Assembly (NCBI RefSeq): GCF_003427025.1
Contig: NZ_QVAI01000010.1
Location: forward strand, 62,001-126,000
Length of the DNA: 64,000 nt
Origin: Jiangella endophytica
Lineage (GTDB): Bacteria > Actinomycetota > Actinomycetes > Jiangellales > Jiangellaceae
Direction: 5' to 3'
Shown here piece after piece: positions 8,439 to 16,747 of the stretch; the first letter of the stretch is position 1; each line of letters opens with the position of its first letter. Position numbers and translations under genes: made by a program. The notes below the pieces were generated by a model, which worked only from the letters and a program-made list of their open reading frames with translations, was not told the origin of the DNA and did no database searches.

Positions 8439-9307
8439 CGAGCGGCCCCCGCGAGTGCGGCGAGCGCGACGCGGGCGCCCAGGCGCAGCGCCGCGCCGGA
8501 CGTGTGCCCGACGGCGAGCAGCTTGCGCTCGGCCCCGCCGGCGTCGCCGCGGGTGGCGCCGAGCGCGGCGAGGTACGTGGTGAGCTGCGGAACCGCCAGC
8601 CCGCGGGCGGCGTAGGGGAGTAGTCCGGCGGAGACGGCGGTCGTGCGGCGCAGCGGGTCGGCGGCCTCGACGGCGGCGGCCAGCCGCGCGGCGGCACGTG
8701 GTCCCACGGCGGCGCCGACCACCAGCGCGCCGGCCAGGACGTCGTCGCCGGCCGGGGTGAGGCCGGGGCCCAGCCCCAGCAACCCGGCGACGGCGTCGGC
8801 GATCTCGTCGTCGTCGCCGCACAGCAGCGCCAGCCCGAGCCGTCCCGCGGCCGCGACGACCGAGCCGTCCAGCCCGGGACTGTCCTCCTGCCCGGCGGTG
8901 CGCCGACGGGCCAGCGCGACGTCGCCGATGACGGCCGGCCGCATCCTCCACCAGCGTCCGACGGTGACGACCGCGCCGTCGGCGTCGTCGCCGATGCGCA
9001 GTTCGCCCTCGCCCACCAGTGCGCGCTGGCCGGGCCGCAGCCCGGACACCGGCCACGGCGTGACGACGGCGCACGGCAGGCGCACGGCGGCCGGGCCGGT
9101 GAGGCACAGGAGCACCGGCCCGGTGCCGTGGTCGACCAGGACGGCGGTCATCGTGCGGGTGGCGGCCACGACCTCCCCGGCGAGCCGTGGACCTCCCACG
9201 AGAGCGGCGACGGCGGTGCTGGCAGCGCCCGGCAGGACCTGCCGGGACACGTCACCCGGCCATGGCCGGGTGGCCCGGACCCCGGTCGGGACCGTCGGTG
9301 CCGGCAC
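8435..9307 (-). CDS. allH: AllH-like (YlbF, DUF2877) protein
   Basis: DUF2877 protein of 290 residues, first gene of the AllH-AllF-AllG transcript. The family signature GLGPGLTPAGDDVLAGALV (about residue 190) is clear, as is the C-terminal KLLAVGHTSGAALRLGARVALAAL. The GTG at 9307 has a good ribosome site (GGAGG) upstream. The gene is divergent from the PucR regulator across a 76-bp gap, which suggests PucR controls it. In E. coli the orthologue is needed for oxamate carbamoyltransferase activity; the function here is inferred from that. Confidence 0.83.
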   Translation of the reverse strand: MPAPTVPTGVRATRPWPGDVSRQVLPGAASTAVAALVGGPRLAGEVVAATRTMTAVLVDHGTGPVLLCLTGPAAVRLPCAVVTPWPVSGLRPGQRALVGEGELRIGDDADGAVVTVGRWWRMRPAVIGDVALARRRTAGQEDSPGLDGSVVAAAGRLGLALLCGDDDEIADAVAGLLGLGPGLTPAGDDVLAGALVVGAAVGPRAAARLAAAVEAADPLRRTTAVSAGLLPYAARGLAVPQLTTYLAALGATRGDAGGAERKLLAVGHTSGAALRLGARVALAALAGAAR

Positions 9308-9371
9308 TCGCGACCTCCGTTCCGTCCAAGATCACCTGAACTGGGACTGCCACGAACGTAGCCGGGACCGC

Positions 9372-9377
9372 TACGGT
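9372..9377 (+). promoter_or_regulatory. -10-like box TACGGT of the pucR-like gene
   Basis: TACGGT is followed by six bases and then the ATG at 9384, with no ribosome site, matching the leaderless pattern. It lies inside the 76-bp divergent gap shared with the AllH-like gene, so a PucR operator is expected in 9308-9383, but I see no clear palindrome. Confidence 0.45.
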
Positions 9378-9383
9378 CATCGC

Positions 9384-11096
9384 ATGGGCAAACTTGCCAA
9401 CGATCCGGCCCCGGGTTCGCCGGAGTTGCCAGCGGCCGGTGGCAAGTGGCCGCCCCGCGCGGTGGCGGGGCTGACGGTGCGCAAGGCGATGGAGATCCCG
9501 TCGCTGGCGGGCGCGCGGCTGCTCGCGGGGGAGGACGGCCTGGACCGCGTCGTCCAGCGCGCCAACATCATGGAGGTGCCCGACATCCTGCCGTGGGTCA
9601 AGCCGCACGAGCTGCTGCTCACGACCGGTTACCCGCTGCGCAACACGCCGCAGGGCCTGCCCGGGTTGGTCGCCGAGCTGGACGCCCGCGGCCTGGCCGC
9701 GCTCGGCGTCAAGCTGCATCGCTACCTCGACGCGCTGCCCGAGGAGATGATCCACGAGGCGGACCGCCTCGGCCTGCCGCTCTTGCTGCTGCCCGACGCC
9801 GTCGGGTTCGACGACATCCTCAACCAGGTGCTCACCGGCGTGCTGAACAAGCAGGCGGCGGCGCTGGAGCGGTCGTGGGAGGTGCACCACGCGCTGCTGT
9901 CGGTGGTGCTCGACGGCGGCGGGCTGACCGAGCTGGTCACGAAGACGTCCGCGGTCCTCGGCGTGCCGGTCATGGTGACGACGGCCGACGGCCGGGTGCT
10001 CGCCGAGGGCGGCAACGTCGACGACTTCTCGTCGTGGCGGCACACGCCGTGCTTCGACACGTCCGGCCGGTTCCGCACCGAGTACGAGCCGGGCGGCGTC
10101 CACTCCCACGTCGACGTGCCCGGCTGGCACGCCGTCGTGTCGATCGTCGCCGGGCGGGTCGACCACGGGCGCATCGTCGCCTTCGCCCGGCACCGCGCGC
10201 TGGACGACGCCGACGTCAACGTGCTGGAACGGGCCGCGACGGTGGCCGCTCTGGCGGTGAACAAGCAGCTCGCCGTCACCGCCGTCGAGAGCAAGTACCG
10301 CGGCGACTTCCTGCGCGACGTGCTGTCCGGGCGGGCCGGCGACCGCGAGCGCATCGTGGCGCACTGCGAGTCCCTCGGCTGGGACGTCGGCCGCGACCTC
10401 GTCGTCGTCGTGGCCGAGCTCGACCCGGAGGCCGGGCCGGCCGCGTCGTCGGGGCTGCAGCTGCGGCCGGTGCAGGAGCGGTTCACCGTCGCCTGGCAGT
10501 CGGTCGTGGGGCGGCGCGACCCGCGCGCCGCCGTCGTCGGGTTCGCGCAGGAGGTCGTCGCGCTGCTGCCCGTGGGCGCCCGCCCCGACCCCGAGTCCGC
10601 TGTCCGCGACGTCGTCCGCCAGGTCTCCGGCGACGGCGGCGGCGGGCGCCGTTCGTTCTCCACCGGCGTCAGCCGCATCGTCGACGACCCCTCGCGCCTC
10701 CCGGTGGGGTACGAGCAGGCCCGGCGCGCCGTCGACGTCGGGCGGCAGATGAACGGCCGCGGCTCGCTCGCCCATTTCGACAGCCTCGGCTCGTTCCGCC
10801 TGCTCAGCCAGATCGAGGACCGCGAGGAGCTGCGCGGCTTCGTGCGCGAGACCCTGCACGGCCTCGCGGCCGAGGACGACCCCGAGATGGAGGACCTGCG
10901 GCACACCCTGAAGGTGCTGCTCGACACCAACCTCAACGTCGCCGAGGCCGCGCGGCAGCTGCACTTCCACTACAACACGCTGCGCTACCGCATCAGCAAG
11001 CTGGAGCGCATGCTCGGCCCGTTCACCACCGACCCCGAGCTGCGGCTCGACCTCGCGCTGGCGCTCAAGGTGCTGCAGATGCGCGGCCTCAGCTGA
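9384..11096 (+). CDS. PucR-family transcriptional regulator
   Basis: Regulator of 570 residues with the standard PucR layout: N-terminal PucR ligand domain (about 30-150; LTVRKAMEIPSLAGARLLAGEDGLDR, PWVKPHELLLTTGYPLRN), a GAF/GGDEF-like middle, and a C-terminal helix-turn-helix (LLDTNLNVAEAARQLHFHYNTLRYRISKLERMLG). Family members often control purine or ureide catabolism and respond to allantoin-like ligands. The divergent oxamate carbamoyltransferase genes are the natural target. Its 3' end overlaps the convergent sigma factor gene by 8 bp. Confidence 0.9.
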   Translation: MGKLANDPAPGSPELPAAGGKWPPRAVAGLTVRKAMEIPSLAGARLLAGEDGLDRVVQRANIMEVPDILPWVKPHELLLTTGYPLRNTPQGLPGLVAELDARGLAALGVKLHRYLDALPEEMIHEADRLGLPLLLLPDAVGFDDILNQVLTGVLNKQAAALERSWEVHHALLSVVLDGGGLTELVTKTSAVLGVPVMVTTADGRVLAEGGNVDDFSSWRHTPCFDTSGRFRTEYEPGGVHSHVDVPGWHAVVSIVAGRVDHGRIVAFARHRALDDADVNVLERAATVAALAVNKQLAVTAVESKYRGDFLRDVLSGRAGDRERIVAHCESLGWDVGRDLVVVVAELDPEAGPAASSGLQLRPVQERFTVAWQSVVGRRDPRAAVVGFAQEVVALLPVGARPDPESAVRDVVRQVSGDGGGGRRSFSTGVSRIVDDPSRLPVGYEQARRAVDVGRQMNGRGSLAHFDSLGSFRLLSQIEDREELRGFVRETLHGLAAEDDPEMEDLRHTLKVLLDTNLNVAEAARQLHFHYNTLRYRISKLERMLGPFTTDPELRLDLALALKVLQMRGLS

Positions 11097-12045
11097 GCTC
11101 TCCCGGCAGCTCGAACCAGGGGTAGAGCGTGTCGTCCATGAAGCGGGTGACGCCGGCGACGTGGTCGCCGTCGAGGGTGAGGACGACGAGACCGGCGGGC
11201 GCCGCGTCGAGGTAGAGGCCGAACGCGGGCTGGCCGTTCGCCCGCGTCGCCAGCCGCGTGTACCGGCGGCCGGCCCGCCAGCCGGCGCTGGCCCGGAGGA
11301 ACCCGGCGACGGCCGCCGCCCCGAGGTACTGGTGCGGCGCCGGCGGCATCGCCAGCCAGGCGTCGTCGGTGAGCAGGGCGATCACGGCCTCGACATCGTC
11401 GGCGACGAACGCCGCGGCGAACCGCTCGGTGAGGTCGCGTTCGGCGGGAGAGTCCGCGGCCGGCGGCGCGCCCCGGCCGGACGCCGTCGTCCGCAGCGTC
11501 GACCGGGCCCGTTGCAGCGTCCCCTTCACCGCCGTCGCCGACGTGTCCAGCAGCCGCGCCGCCTCCGCGAGTGGGAAGCCGAGCACGTCGCACAGCACCA
11601 GGGCGGCGCTCTGCCTGGGCGGCAGCAGCTGCAGCGCCTCGACGAAGGCCAGCTCGACCTGTTCGCGCAGCAGAAGGGCGGGCTCGGGGAGCAGTGCGTC
11701 GGGGAACGGCTGCACCCAGGGGGTCTCGTGGTGCCGGGTCGGCTCCGGAGCGTCGAACGGCGGCACCGGGGCGAGGGGCGGCCGTCGCCCGGCGTCGCGG
11801 ATCGCGTTCAGGCAGCGGTGCGTCGCGATGCGGTACAGCCAGCCCCGCAGCGACGCCCGTCCCTCGAACTCCGGCAGCCCGCGCCAGGCCGCGAGCAGCG
11901 TCTCCTGCACCGCGTCCTCGGCGTCGGGCAGCCGGCCGAGCAGCCGATAGCAGTGCAGCCGCAGCTCCCGCCGGAACGGCTCGACGAGCTCGGCGAACGC
12001 GTCGGGGTCGCCGGCCCGGGCCCGGGTCAGGAGCGCCGAGGTCAC
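11089..12045 (-). CDS. ECF sigma factor with C-terminal SnoaL-like domain
   Basis: Extracytoplasmic-function sigma factor of about 318 residues. Region 2 (DAFAELVEPFRRELRLHCYRLLG, DAEDAVQETLLAAWRGL, RGWLYRIATHRCLNAIRD) and region 4 (LLPPRQSAALVLCDVLGFPLAEAARLLDTSATAVKGTLQRAR) are clear. A SnoaL-like tail of about 110 residues follows (RFAAAFVADDVEAVIALLTDD). Such tails replace an anti-sigma factor as the regulatory part in SigX5/SigG-type proteins. The start is uncertain: GTG at 12045 gives the usual domain start, while ATGs at 12111 and beyond would run into the divergent gene's promoter. Confidence 0.87.
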   Translation of the reverse strand: MTSALLTRARAGDPDAFAELVEPFRRELRLHCYRLLGRLPDAEDAVQETLLAAWRGLPEFEGRASLRGWLYRIATHRCLNAIRDAGRRPPLAPVPPFDAPEPTRHHETPWVQPFPDALLPEPALLLREQVELAFVEALQLLPPRQSAALVLCDVLGFPLAEAARLLDTSATAVKGTLQRARSTLRTTASGRGAPPAADSPAERDLTERFAAAFVADDVEAVIALLTDDAWLAMPPAPHQYLGAAAVAGFLRASAGWRAGRRYTRLATRANGQPAFGLYLDAAPAGLVVLTLDGDHVAGVTRFMDDTLYPWFELPGELS

Positions 12046-12127
12046 CGACGCATCGTCGCACGACCGTTCCGTCGCGCGCGGCGCCGGTGTCTGCACTCGT
12101 GAAGGACTCATCGAGAAGGGAACGATC

Positions 12128-12520
12128 ATGACTCGTGCCGCCCTGGACGTCGCGCTCGCCTACCACCACGCGTGGGCCGGCGGCGACCTGGAGGCCGCGC
12201 TGCGCCACGTCGCCGACGACGTCGTCTGCGAGGCCCCGCCCGGCCGCCTGGAGGGGATCGCCGCCTACCGGGCGTTCCTGGAGCCGTACGTGACGCAGCT
12301 GGTCAGCGCCACGTTGATCGCCGCGTTCGGCGACGACGACACCGCCCTCGTCATGTACGACTCGGTCACCCAGCTGGTCGCCCGGGCGCCGGGCGCCGAA
12401 TGCGTCCGTGTCGCCGACGGCCGCATCGTCCACAGCTGGTTCGTCTTCGACCGCGCGCCGTTCATGGCGGCCCGAGCGGCCGTGGTTGGATCGGGGGATG
12501 CCGAAGGCACCCCTTCCTGA
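12128..12520 (+). CDS. NTF2/SnoaL-like protein
   Basis: Single-domain SnoaL-like fold protein (130 residues): ALDVALAYHHAWAGGDLEAALRHVADDVVCEAPPGRLEGIAAYRAFL at the N-terminus and RVADGRIVHSWFVFDRAPF near the end are typical of the family. Role unknown. It is divergent from an ECF sigma factor that carries the same fold as its tail, so a regulatory partnership is possible but unproven. An AAGGGA ribosome site precedes the ATG. Its 3' end overlaps the next gene by 23 bp. Confidence 0.75.
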   Translation: MTRAALDVALAYHHAWAGGDLEAALRHVADDVVCEAPPGRLEGIAAYRAFLEPYVTQLVSATLIAAFGDDDTALVMYDSVTQLVARAPGAECVRVADGRIVHSWFVFDRAPFMAARAAVVGSGDAEGTPS

Positions 12521-12926
12521 CGACGTCAGCGCGTTCCTCGCCCGGCCCAACCCGGCCGTCATGGCGACCATCGGGCCGGGCGGCCCGGTCTCCGTCGCGA
12601 CCTGGTACCTGTGGGAGGACGGGCGCGTCCTGGTCAACCTCGACGAGTCGCGCAAGCGGCTGGAGCACCTGGCGGCCGACCCGCGGGTCAGCCTCACCGC
12701 GCTCGCCGACGGCGACTGGTACACGCATGTCAGCCTCCAGGGCCGCGTCGTCGACGTGCACGACGACGTCGACCTGGCCGACATCGACCGGCTCGCGCGG
12801 CACTACACGGGCGGGCCGTACCGCCGGCGCGACCGGGGCCGCGTCAGCGTCTGGATCGAGGTCGACCGCTGGCACGGCTGGGGCCGCATGGAGAACACCG
12901 ACGTCGACCACCACCGCCGCGCCTAA
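12498..12926 (+). CDS. PPOX-class F420/flavin-dependent protein
   Basis: Split-barrel pyridoxamine 5'-phosphate oxidase-like protein (142 residues), of the actinobacterial F420- or FMN-binding PPOX class. Visible: FLARPNPAVMATIGPGGPVSVATWYLWEDGRVLVNLDESRKRLEHLAADPRVSLTAL, then DVDLADIDRLARHYTGGPY and a final RVSVWIEVDRWHGWG. The substrate is unknown. The ATG at 12498 lies inside the upstream gene; a TTGGAT box six bases before it may allow independent leaderless expression. Confidence 0.85.
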   Translation: MPKAPLPDDVSAFLARPNPAVMATIGPGGPVSVATWYLWEDGRVLVNLDESRKRLEHLAADPRVSLTALADGDWYTHVSLQGRVVDVHDDVDLADIDRLARHYTGGPYRRRDRGRVSVWIEVDRWHGWGRMENTDVDHHRRA

Positions 12927-12976
12927 GGCATCTCCCGGGCCCGTGGCCTACCGCGCGACGCCCCAGGCGGCGCCTC

Positions 12977-13054
12977 GCGGCGTTCTCGTCAGTCGTCAGA
13001 GCACCCCGCTATGACTCCTTCCTCGGCCTTGCGAGGCATCCACCCGAACGCCGC
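12977..13054. terminator. Possible bidirectional terminator region
   Basis: A 9-bp inverted repeat (GCGGCGTTC at 12977-12985, complement at 13046-13054) encloses a smaller CCTCG/CGAGG stem. It sits in the 131-bp gap between the convergent PPOX and GNAT genes. The loop is long and there is no T-tract, so the call is weak. Confidence 0.3.
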
Positions 13055-13057
13055 TCG

Positions 13058-13627
13058 CTACGGCCGAGGCTCGGGAGGCACGCCCTGGACCTGGCGCAGG
13101 CCGACGGCGTCGTGGCGCCAGAAGATCTCCGAGTACACGAGGGTGCCGGTCATCCACGGCTCGTGCCGGCCGAGCAGCCGCACCTGGAACGCGGCCTCGG
13201 GGATGCGCAGCGACGGCCTGCGGAAGCCGAGCGGCTCGCCGGGCCGGAACCCGAACCGCGGGTAGTAGCCCGGCGAGCCCTCGAGGAACACCGCGGGCGC
13301 CCCCTGCTCGTCGGCCAGTTCGAGGCCGCGGGCGACGAGCGCCGTGCCGACGCCGCTCCGCTGGTGCGCGGGGAGCACCCCGACCGGGCTCAGCACCAGC
13401 ACGTCGACCAGCCGCTCCGGCGCGTCGAGGACACTGCGCGTGAACAGCACGTGCCCGACGACCTGGTCGCCCTCGGCGGCGACCAGGGACAGGCCGCTGG
13501 TGGGGGAGAGCAGGCCGCGCAGGTCGCGCGTGAGACCGGCCACGTGCTCGCCGTCGTCGCCGAACGCCCGCCGATGGACCTCCTCGACGGCGGCGTGGTC
13601 GGCGGGTCGCTCCGGGCGCAGCTCCAT
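13058..13627 (-). CDS. GNAT-family N-acetyltransferase
   Basis: Acetyltransferase of 189 residues, YhbS-like. Visible: LRPERPADHAAVEEVHRRAF, motif A around LSPVGVLPAHQRSGVGTALVARGLELADEQGA (acetyl-CoA loop QRSGVG, about residue 90), then VFLEGSPGYYPRFGFRPGEPLGF, typical of this subfamily. The substrate is unknown. The ATG at 13627 is preferred over an in-frame GTG at 13636, because a TACGGT box ends 7 nt before the ATG. It is convergent with the PPOX gene. Confidence 0.85.
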   Translation of the reverse strand: MELRPERPADHAAVEEVHRRAFGDDGEHVAGLTRDLRGLLSPTSGLSLVAAEGDQVVGHVLFTRSVLDAPERLVDVLVLSPVGVLPAHQRSGVGTALVARGLELADEQGAPAVFLEGSPGYYPRFGFRPGEPLGFRRPSLRIPEAAFQVRLLGRHEPWMTGTLVYSEIFWRHDAVGLRQVQGVPPEPRP

Positions 13628-13634
13628 GACCGTC

Positions 13635-13640
13635 ACCGTA
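13635..13640 (-). promoter_or_regulatory. -10-like box TACGGT of the GNAT gene
   Basis: TACGGT on the minus strand ends 7 nt before the ATG at 13627, with no ribosome site, suggesting a leaderless mRNA. Confidence 0.4.
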
Positions 13641-13837
13641 GGCGGCGCGGCCGGCCGGTCGCACGGCGTTTTCGCCCGGTGAGTTCACCCCGCTCTGTCA
13701 CGAGCGAGCTCGTCGCCTACGACCACCGGCGGGCCGATGCCGCCAGGGCCGCAGGGCTGCGCGTCGTCGCGCCGGTCGGCCGCGACGACATGTGACGGGG
13801 CCGACAGCGCGCCGCCCGCGGTTCCGTCCGAGCCCGC

Positions 13838-13846
13838 TGATATTCT
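13838..13846 (+). promoter_or_regulatory. Extended -10 promoter element of the pyr operon
   Basis: TGATATTCT is an extended -10 (TGn plus TATTCT) in an otherwise GC-rich gap. Transcription from it would start near 13853 and give a leader of about 56 nt that contains the PyrR site. No convincing -35 is seen. The 280-bp gap before pyrR holds no other gene I can support. Confidence 0.45.
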
Positions 13847-13861
13847 CGCAACCGACCGACG

Positions 13862-13898
13862 TCCTTTAAGTCCCGTCCCGTGAGGCGGGGAAGGAGGT
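13862..13898 (+). promoter_or_regulatory. PyrR-binding leader element upstream of pyrR
   Basis: The stretch contains TCCTTTAAG, the hairpin core CCCGTCCCGTGAGGCGGGG and the ribosome site AAGGAGG, ten bases before the pyrR ATG. The CCGTGAGGC-type loop is the conserved PyrR-binding element of pyr leaders. In mycobacteria this arrangement gives PyrR-dependent translational repression when UMP is plentiful. The same mechanism is inferred here, since the hairpin abuts the ribosome site. Confidence 0.8.
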
Positions 13899-13908
13899 CC
13901 TGCGAAGC

Positions 13909-14493
13909 ATGTCTCGCGACCTTTCCGGCGCGCGCGAAGTGCTCGACGGCGACGATGTCGCCCGGGCGCTCACGCGTATCGCCCACGAGGTGGTGGAGCG
14001 CAACAAGGGCGCCGCCGACCTCGTCCTCCTCGGCATCCCGAAACGCGGCGTCCCGCTCGCGTACCGGCTCGCCGAACGCATCTCCGCGGTCGAAGGCACC
14101 GAGGTCCCGGTCGGGGCCCTCGACGTCACGATGTACCGCGACGATCTGCGGCTGCGCCCGGCCCGAGCGCTCGAGCGCACCGACATCCCGAACGGCGGGG
14201 TCGACGACCGCATCGTGGTCCTGGTCGACGACGTGTTGTTCTCGGGACGGACCATCCGGGCGGCGCTGACGGCGCTGGAGGACGTCGGGCGGCCGCGCGC
14301 CGTCCGGCTGGTCGTCCTCGTCGACCGCGGGCACCGCCAGCTGCCGATCCGCGCCGACCACGTCGGCAAGAACATCCCGACCTCGCTGGCCGAGAGCGTG
14401 AAGGTCCGGCTCGCCGAGATCGACGGCCACGACGGCGTCGTCCTCGGCAGGTCGGCGCCGGAGGCCGAGGCGGAGCGGGAGGCCACGCCATGA
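13909..14493 (+). CDS. pyrR: Bifunctional pyr operon regulator / uracil phosphoribosyltransferase PyrR
   Basis: PyrR (194 residues) binds pyr leader RNA in response to UMP and has weak uracil phosphoribosyltransferase activity. Visible: [47 protein letters not shown] and the PRPP-binding loop [18 protein letters not shown], then [30 protein letters not shown]. First gene of the pyrimidine operon; its stop overlaps the pyrB ATG (ATGA). The leader hairpin immediately upstream is its expected target. Confidence 0.96.
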   Translation: MSRDLSGAREVLDGDDVARALTRIAHEVVERNKGAADLVLLGIPKRGVPLAYRLAERISAVEGTEVPVGALDVTMYRDDLRLRPARALERTDIPNGGVDDRIVVLVDDVLFSGRTIRAALTALEDVGRPRAVRLVVLVDRGHRQLPIRADHVGKNIPTSLAESVKVRLAEIDGHDGVVLGRSAPEAEAEREATP

Positions 14494-15440
14494 TCCGTCA
14501 CCTGCTGTCCGCCGGCGACCTCTCGCTCGACGACGCGACGCTGGTGCTCGACACCGCGGACGAGATGGCCCGGCTGACCGAGGGCCGCGCCGTGAAGAAG
14601 CTGCCGACGCTGCGCGGGCGCACCGTGGTCAACCTGTTCTTCGAGGACTCCACCCGCACCCGCACGTCCTTCGAGCTGGCGGCGAAGCGGCTGTCCGCCG
14701 ACGTCGTCAACTTCTCGGCGAAGGGGTCGAGCCTGTCCAAGGGCGAGAGCCTCAAGGACACCGCACTGACGCTCGAGGCCATGGGCGCCGACGGCGTCGT
14801 CGTCCGGCATTCCGCCAGCGGCGCGCCCTACCGGCTGGCGACGTCGGGCTGGATCAACGCCTGCGTCGTCAACGCCGGCGACGGCACGCACGAGCACCCG
14901 ACCCAGGCGCTGCTCGACGCGTTCACCATGCGCCGCCACCTCGGCGACCTGGCCGGCAAGCAGATCGTCATCGTCGGCGACGTGCTGCACAGCCGGGTGG
15001 CCCGCAGCAACGTCCTGCTGCTGGCGACGCTCGGGGCCGAGGTCACGCTGGTCGCCCCGCCGACGCTGCTGCCGAACGGCATCGAGCACTGGCCCTGCGC
15101 CACGAGCTACGACCTCGACGACGCGCTGAGCGGGGCCGACGCGGTCATGATGCTCCGCGTCCAGAGCGAGCGCATGAACGCCGCGTTCTTCCCGTCGGCC
15201 CGCGAGTACAGCCGCCGCTACGGCCTCGACGCCCGCCGGCAGGCGCTGATGCCGCCCGAGGCGCTCGTGCTGCACCCCGGCCCGATGAACCGCGGCATGG
15301 AGATCACCGCCGAAGTCGCCGACAGCGCCCGCTCGGTCATCGTCGAGCAGGTCACGAACGGCGTCTACGTCCGCATGGCGGTCCTGTACCTGATGCTGGC
15401 CGGCACGAACACCGGCCCGACCCCTGAGGAGGCGGCATGA
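14490..15440 (+). CDS. pyrB: Aspartate carbamoyltransferase catalytic subunit
   Basis: PyrB (316 residues) joins carbamoyl phosphate and aspartate, the first committed pyrimidine step. Visible: carbamoyl-phosphate loop [36 protein letters not shown] (the catalytic S/K loop), [35 protein letters not shown] and [13 protein letters not shown]. The length is normal for the catalytic chain, and no regulatory pyrI gene follows, as in other actinobacteria. It overlaps pyrR and pyrC by 4 bp each. Confidence 0.97.
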   Translation: MIRHLLSAGDLSLDDATLVLDTADEMARLTEGRAVKKLPTLRGRTVVNLFFEDSTRTRTSFELAAKRLSADVVNFSAKGSSLSKGESLKDTALTLEAMGADGVVVRHSASGAPYRLATSGWINACVVNAGDGTHEHPTQALLDAFTMRRHLGDLAGKQIVIVGDVLHSRVARSNVLLLATLGAEVTLVAPPTLLPNGIEHWPCATSYDLDDALSGADAVMMLRVQSERMNAAFFPSAREYSRRYGLDARRQALMPPEALVLHPGPMNRGMEITAEVADSARSVIVEQVTNGVYVRMAVLYLMLAGTNTGPTPEEAA

Positions 15441-16747
15441 GCGGCACCCTGATCACCGGCGCGCGCGTCCTCGGCGGCGACCCGCAGGACGTGCTGATCG
15501 ACGACGGCGTCATCGTCGCGCTCGGCGCCGGCGCGCGGGAGCAGGCCGGCGACGACGCCACGACCATCGATGCCACCGGGCTGATCGCGCTGCCCGGCCT
15601 GGTCGACCTCCACACCCACCTGCGCGAACCCGGCCGCGAGGATGCCGAGACGGTCGAGACCGGCACGAGGGCCGCGGCCAGGGGCGGGTTCACCGCGGTC
15701 CACGCCATGGCCAACACCGACCCGGTCGCCGACACCGCGGGCGTCGTCGAGCAGGTGTGGCGGCTGGGCCGCGAGGCCGGTCACGCCGACGTCCGCCCGG
15801 TCGGCGCCGTCACGATCGGCCTGAAGGGCGAGCGGCTGGCGGAGCTCGGCGCCATGGCCGAGTCGGCCGCCGGCGTGCGGGTCTTCTCCGACGACGGCGT
15901 CTGCGTGCACGACGCGATGCTGATGCGCCGGGCGCTCGAGTACGTGAAGGCGTTCGACGGCGTCATCGCGCAGCACGCGCAGGAGCCGCGGCTCACCGAG
16001 GGCGCGCAGATGAACGAGGGCGAGCTGTCCGGACGCCTCGGGCTGCGCGGCTGGCCGAGCGTCGCCGAGGAGGCCATCGTCGCGCGCGACGTGCTGCTGG
16101 CGGCGCACGTCGGCTCGCGGGTGCACATCTGCCACCTGTCGACGAAGGGCTCGGTCGAGATCGTCCGGCTGGCGAAGGAACGCGGCCTGCCGGTGACGGC
16201 CGAGGTGACGCCGCACCACCTGCTGCTCACCGACGAGCTGGTGGCCGGCTACGACCCGCGCTACAAGGTCAACCCGCCGCTGCGCTCGGCCGCCGACGTC
16301 GCCGCGCTGCGCGAGGCGCTGGCCGACGGCACCATCGACATCGTCGCCACCGACCACGCGCCGCACCCGGTCGAGGCGAAGGACTGCGAGTGGGACGCCG
16401 CGGCGTTCGGCATGCTCGGGCTCGAGACCGCGCTGTCGGTCGTCCAGCACACCATGGTCGACACCGGGCTGCTCGACTGGGCCGGCGTCGCCGACCGCAT
16501 GTCGTTCGCGCCGGCCCGCATCGGCCGCTGCGACACCGGCGACCAGCCGCACGGCCGGCCCGTCGCCGTCGGCGAACCGGCCAACCTCACCCTCGTCGAC
16601 GCGAGCACCACCACCACGGTCGACCCGTCGGCATCGGCGTCGCTGTCGCGGAACACGCCGTACGAGGGGATGAAACTGCCGGGCACCGTCGTCGCGACGT
16701 TCCTGCGCGGCCGGCCCACGCACCACACGACAGGGGGAACCGCATGA
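15437..16747 (+). CDS. pyrC: Dihydroorotase
   Basis: PyrC (436 residues) cyclises carbamoyl aspartate to dihydroorotate. Type I metal-dependent amidohydrolase: [21 protein letters not shown] carries the HxH metal ligands, [19 protein letters not shown] and [19 protein letters not shown] follow, [15 protein letters not shown] gives another histidine pair, and the catalytic aspartate is in [15 protein letters not shown]. It sits between pyrB and carA with 4-bp overlaps at both ends, as in M. tuberculosis. Confidence 0.97.
   Translation: MSGTLITGARVLGGDPQDVLIDDGVIVALGAGAREQAGDDATTIDATGLIALPGLVDLHTHLREPGREDAETVETGTRAAARGGFTAVHAMANTDPVADTAGVVEQVWRLGREAGHADVRPVGAVTIGLKGERLAELGAMAESAAGVRVFSDDGVCVHDAMLMRRALEYVKAFDGVIAQHAQEPRLTEGAQMNEGELSGRLGLRGWPSVAEEAIVARDVLLAAHVGSRVHICHLSTKGSVEIVRLAKERGLPVTAEVTPHHLLLTDELVAGYDPRYKVNPPLRSAADVAALREALADGTIDIVATDHAPHPVEAKDCEWDAAAFGMLGLETALSVVQHTMVDTGLLDWAGVADRMSFAPARIGRCDTGDQPHGRPVAVGEPANLTLVDASTTTTVDPSASASLSRNTPYEGMKLPGTVVATFLRGRPTHHTTGGTA

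Noticed and set aside
12047-12070. A GGAAC-15-CGTC pair upstream of the ECF sigma gene, resembling an ECF autoregulatory promoter
   Set aside because: The implied transcription start would fall inside the assigned coding start, and the spacing is one to two bases short of the usual 16-17.
13679-13795. A 38-codon frame (GTG at 13679, ...SELVAYDHRRADAARAAG...)
   Set aside because: No ribosome site, no family resemblance, and it lies just before the pyr promoter; it looks like a chance frame in GC-rich DNA.
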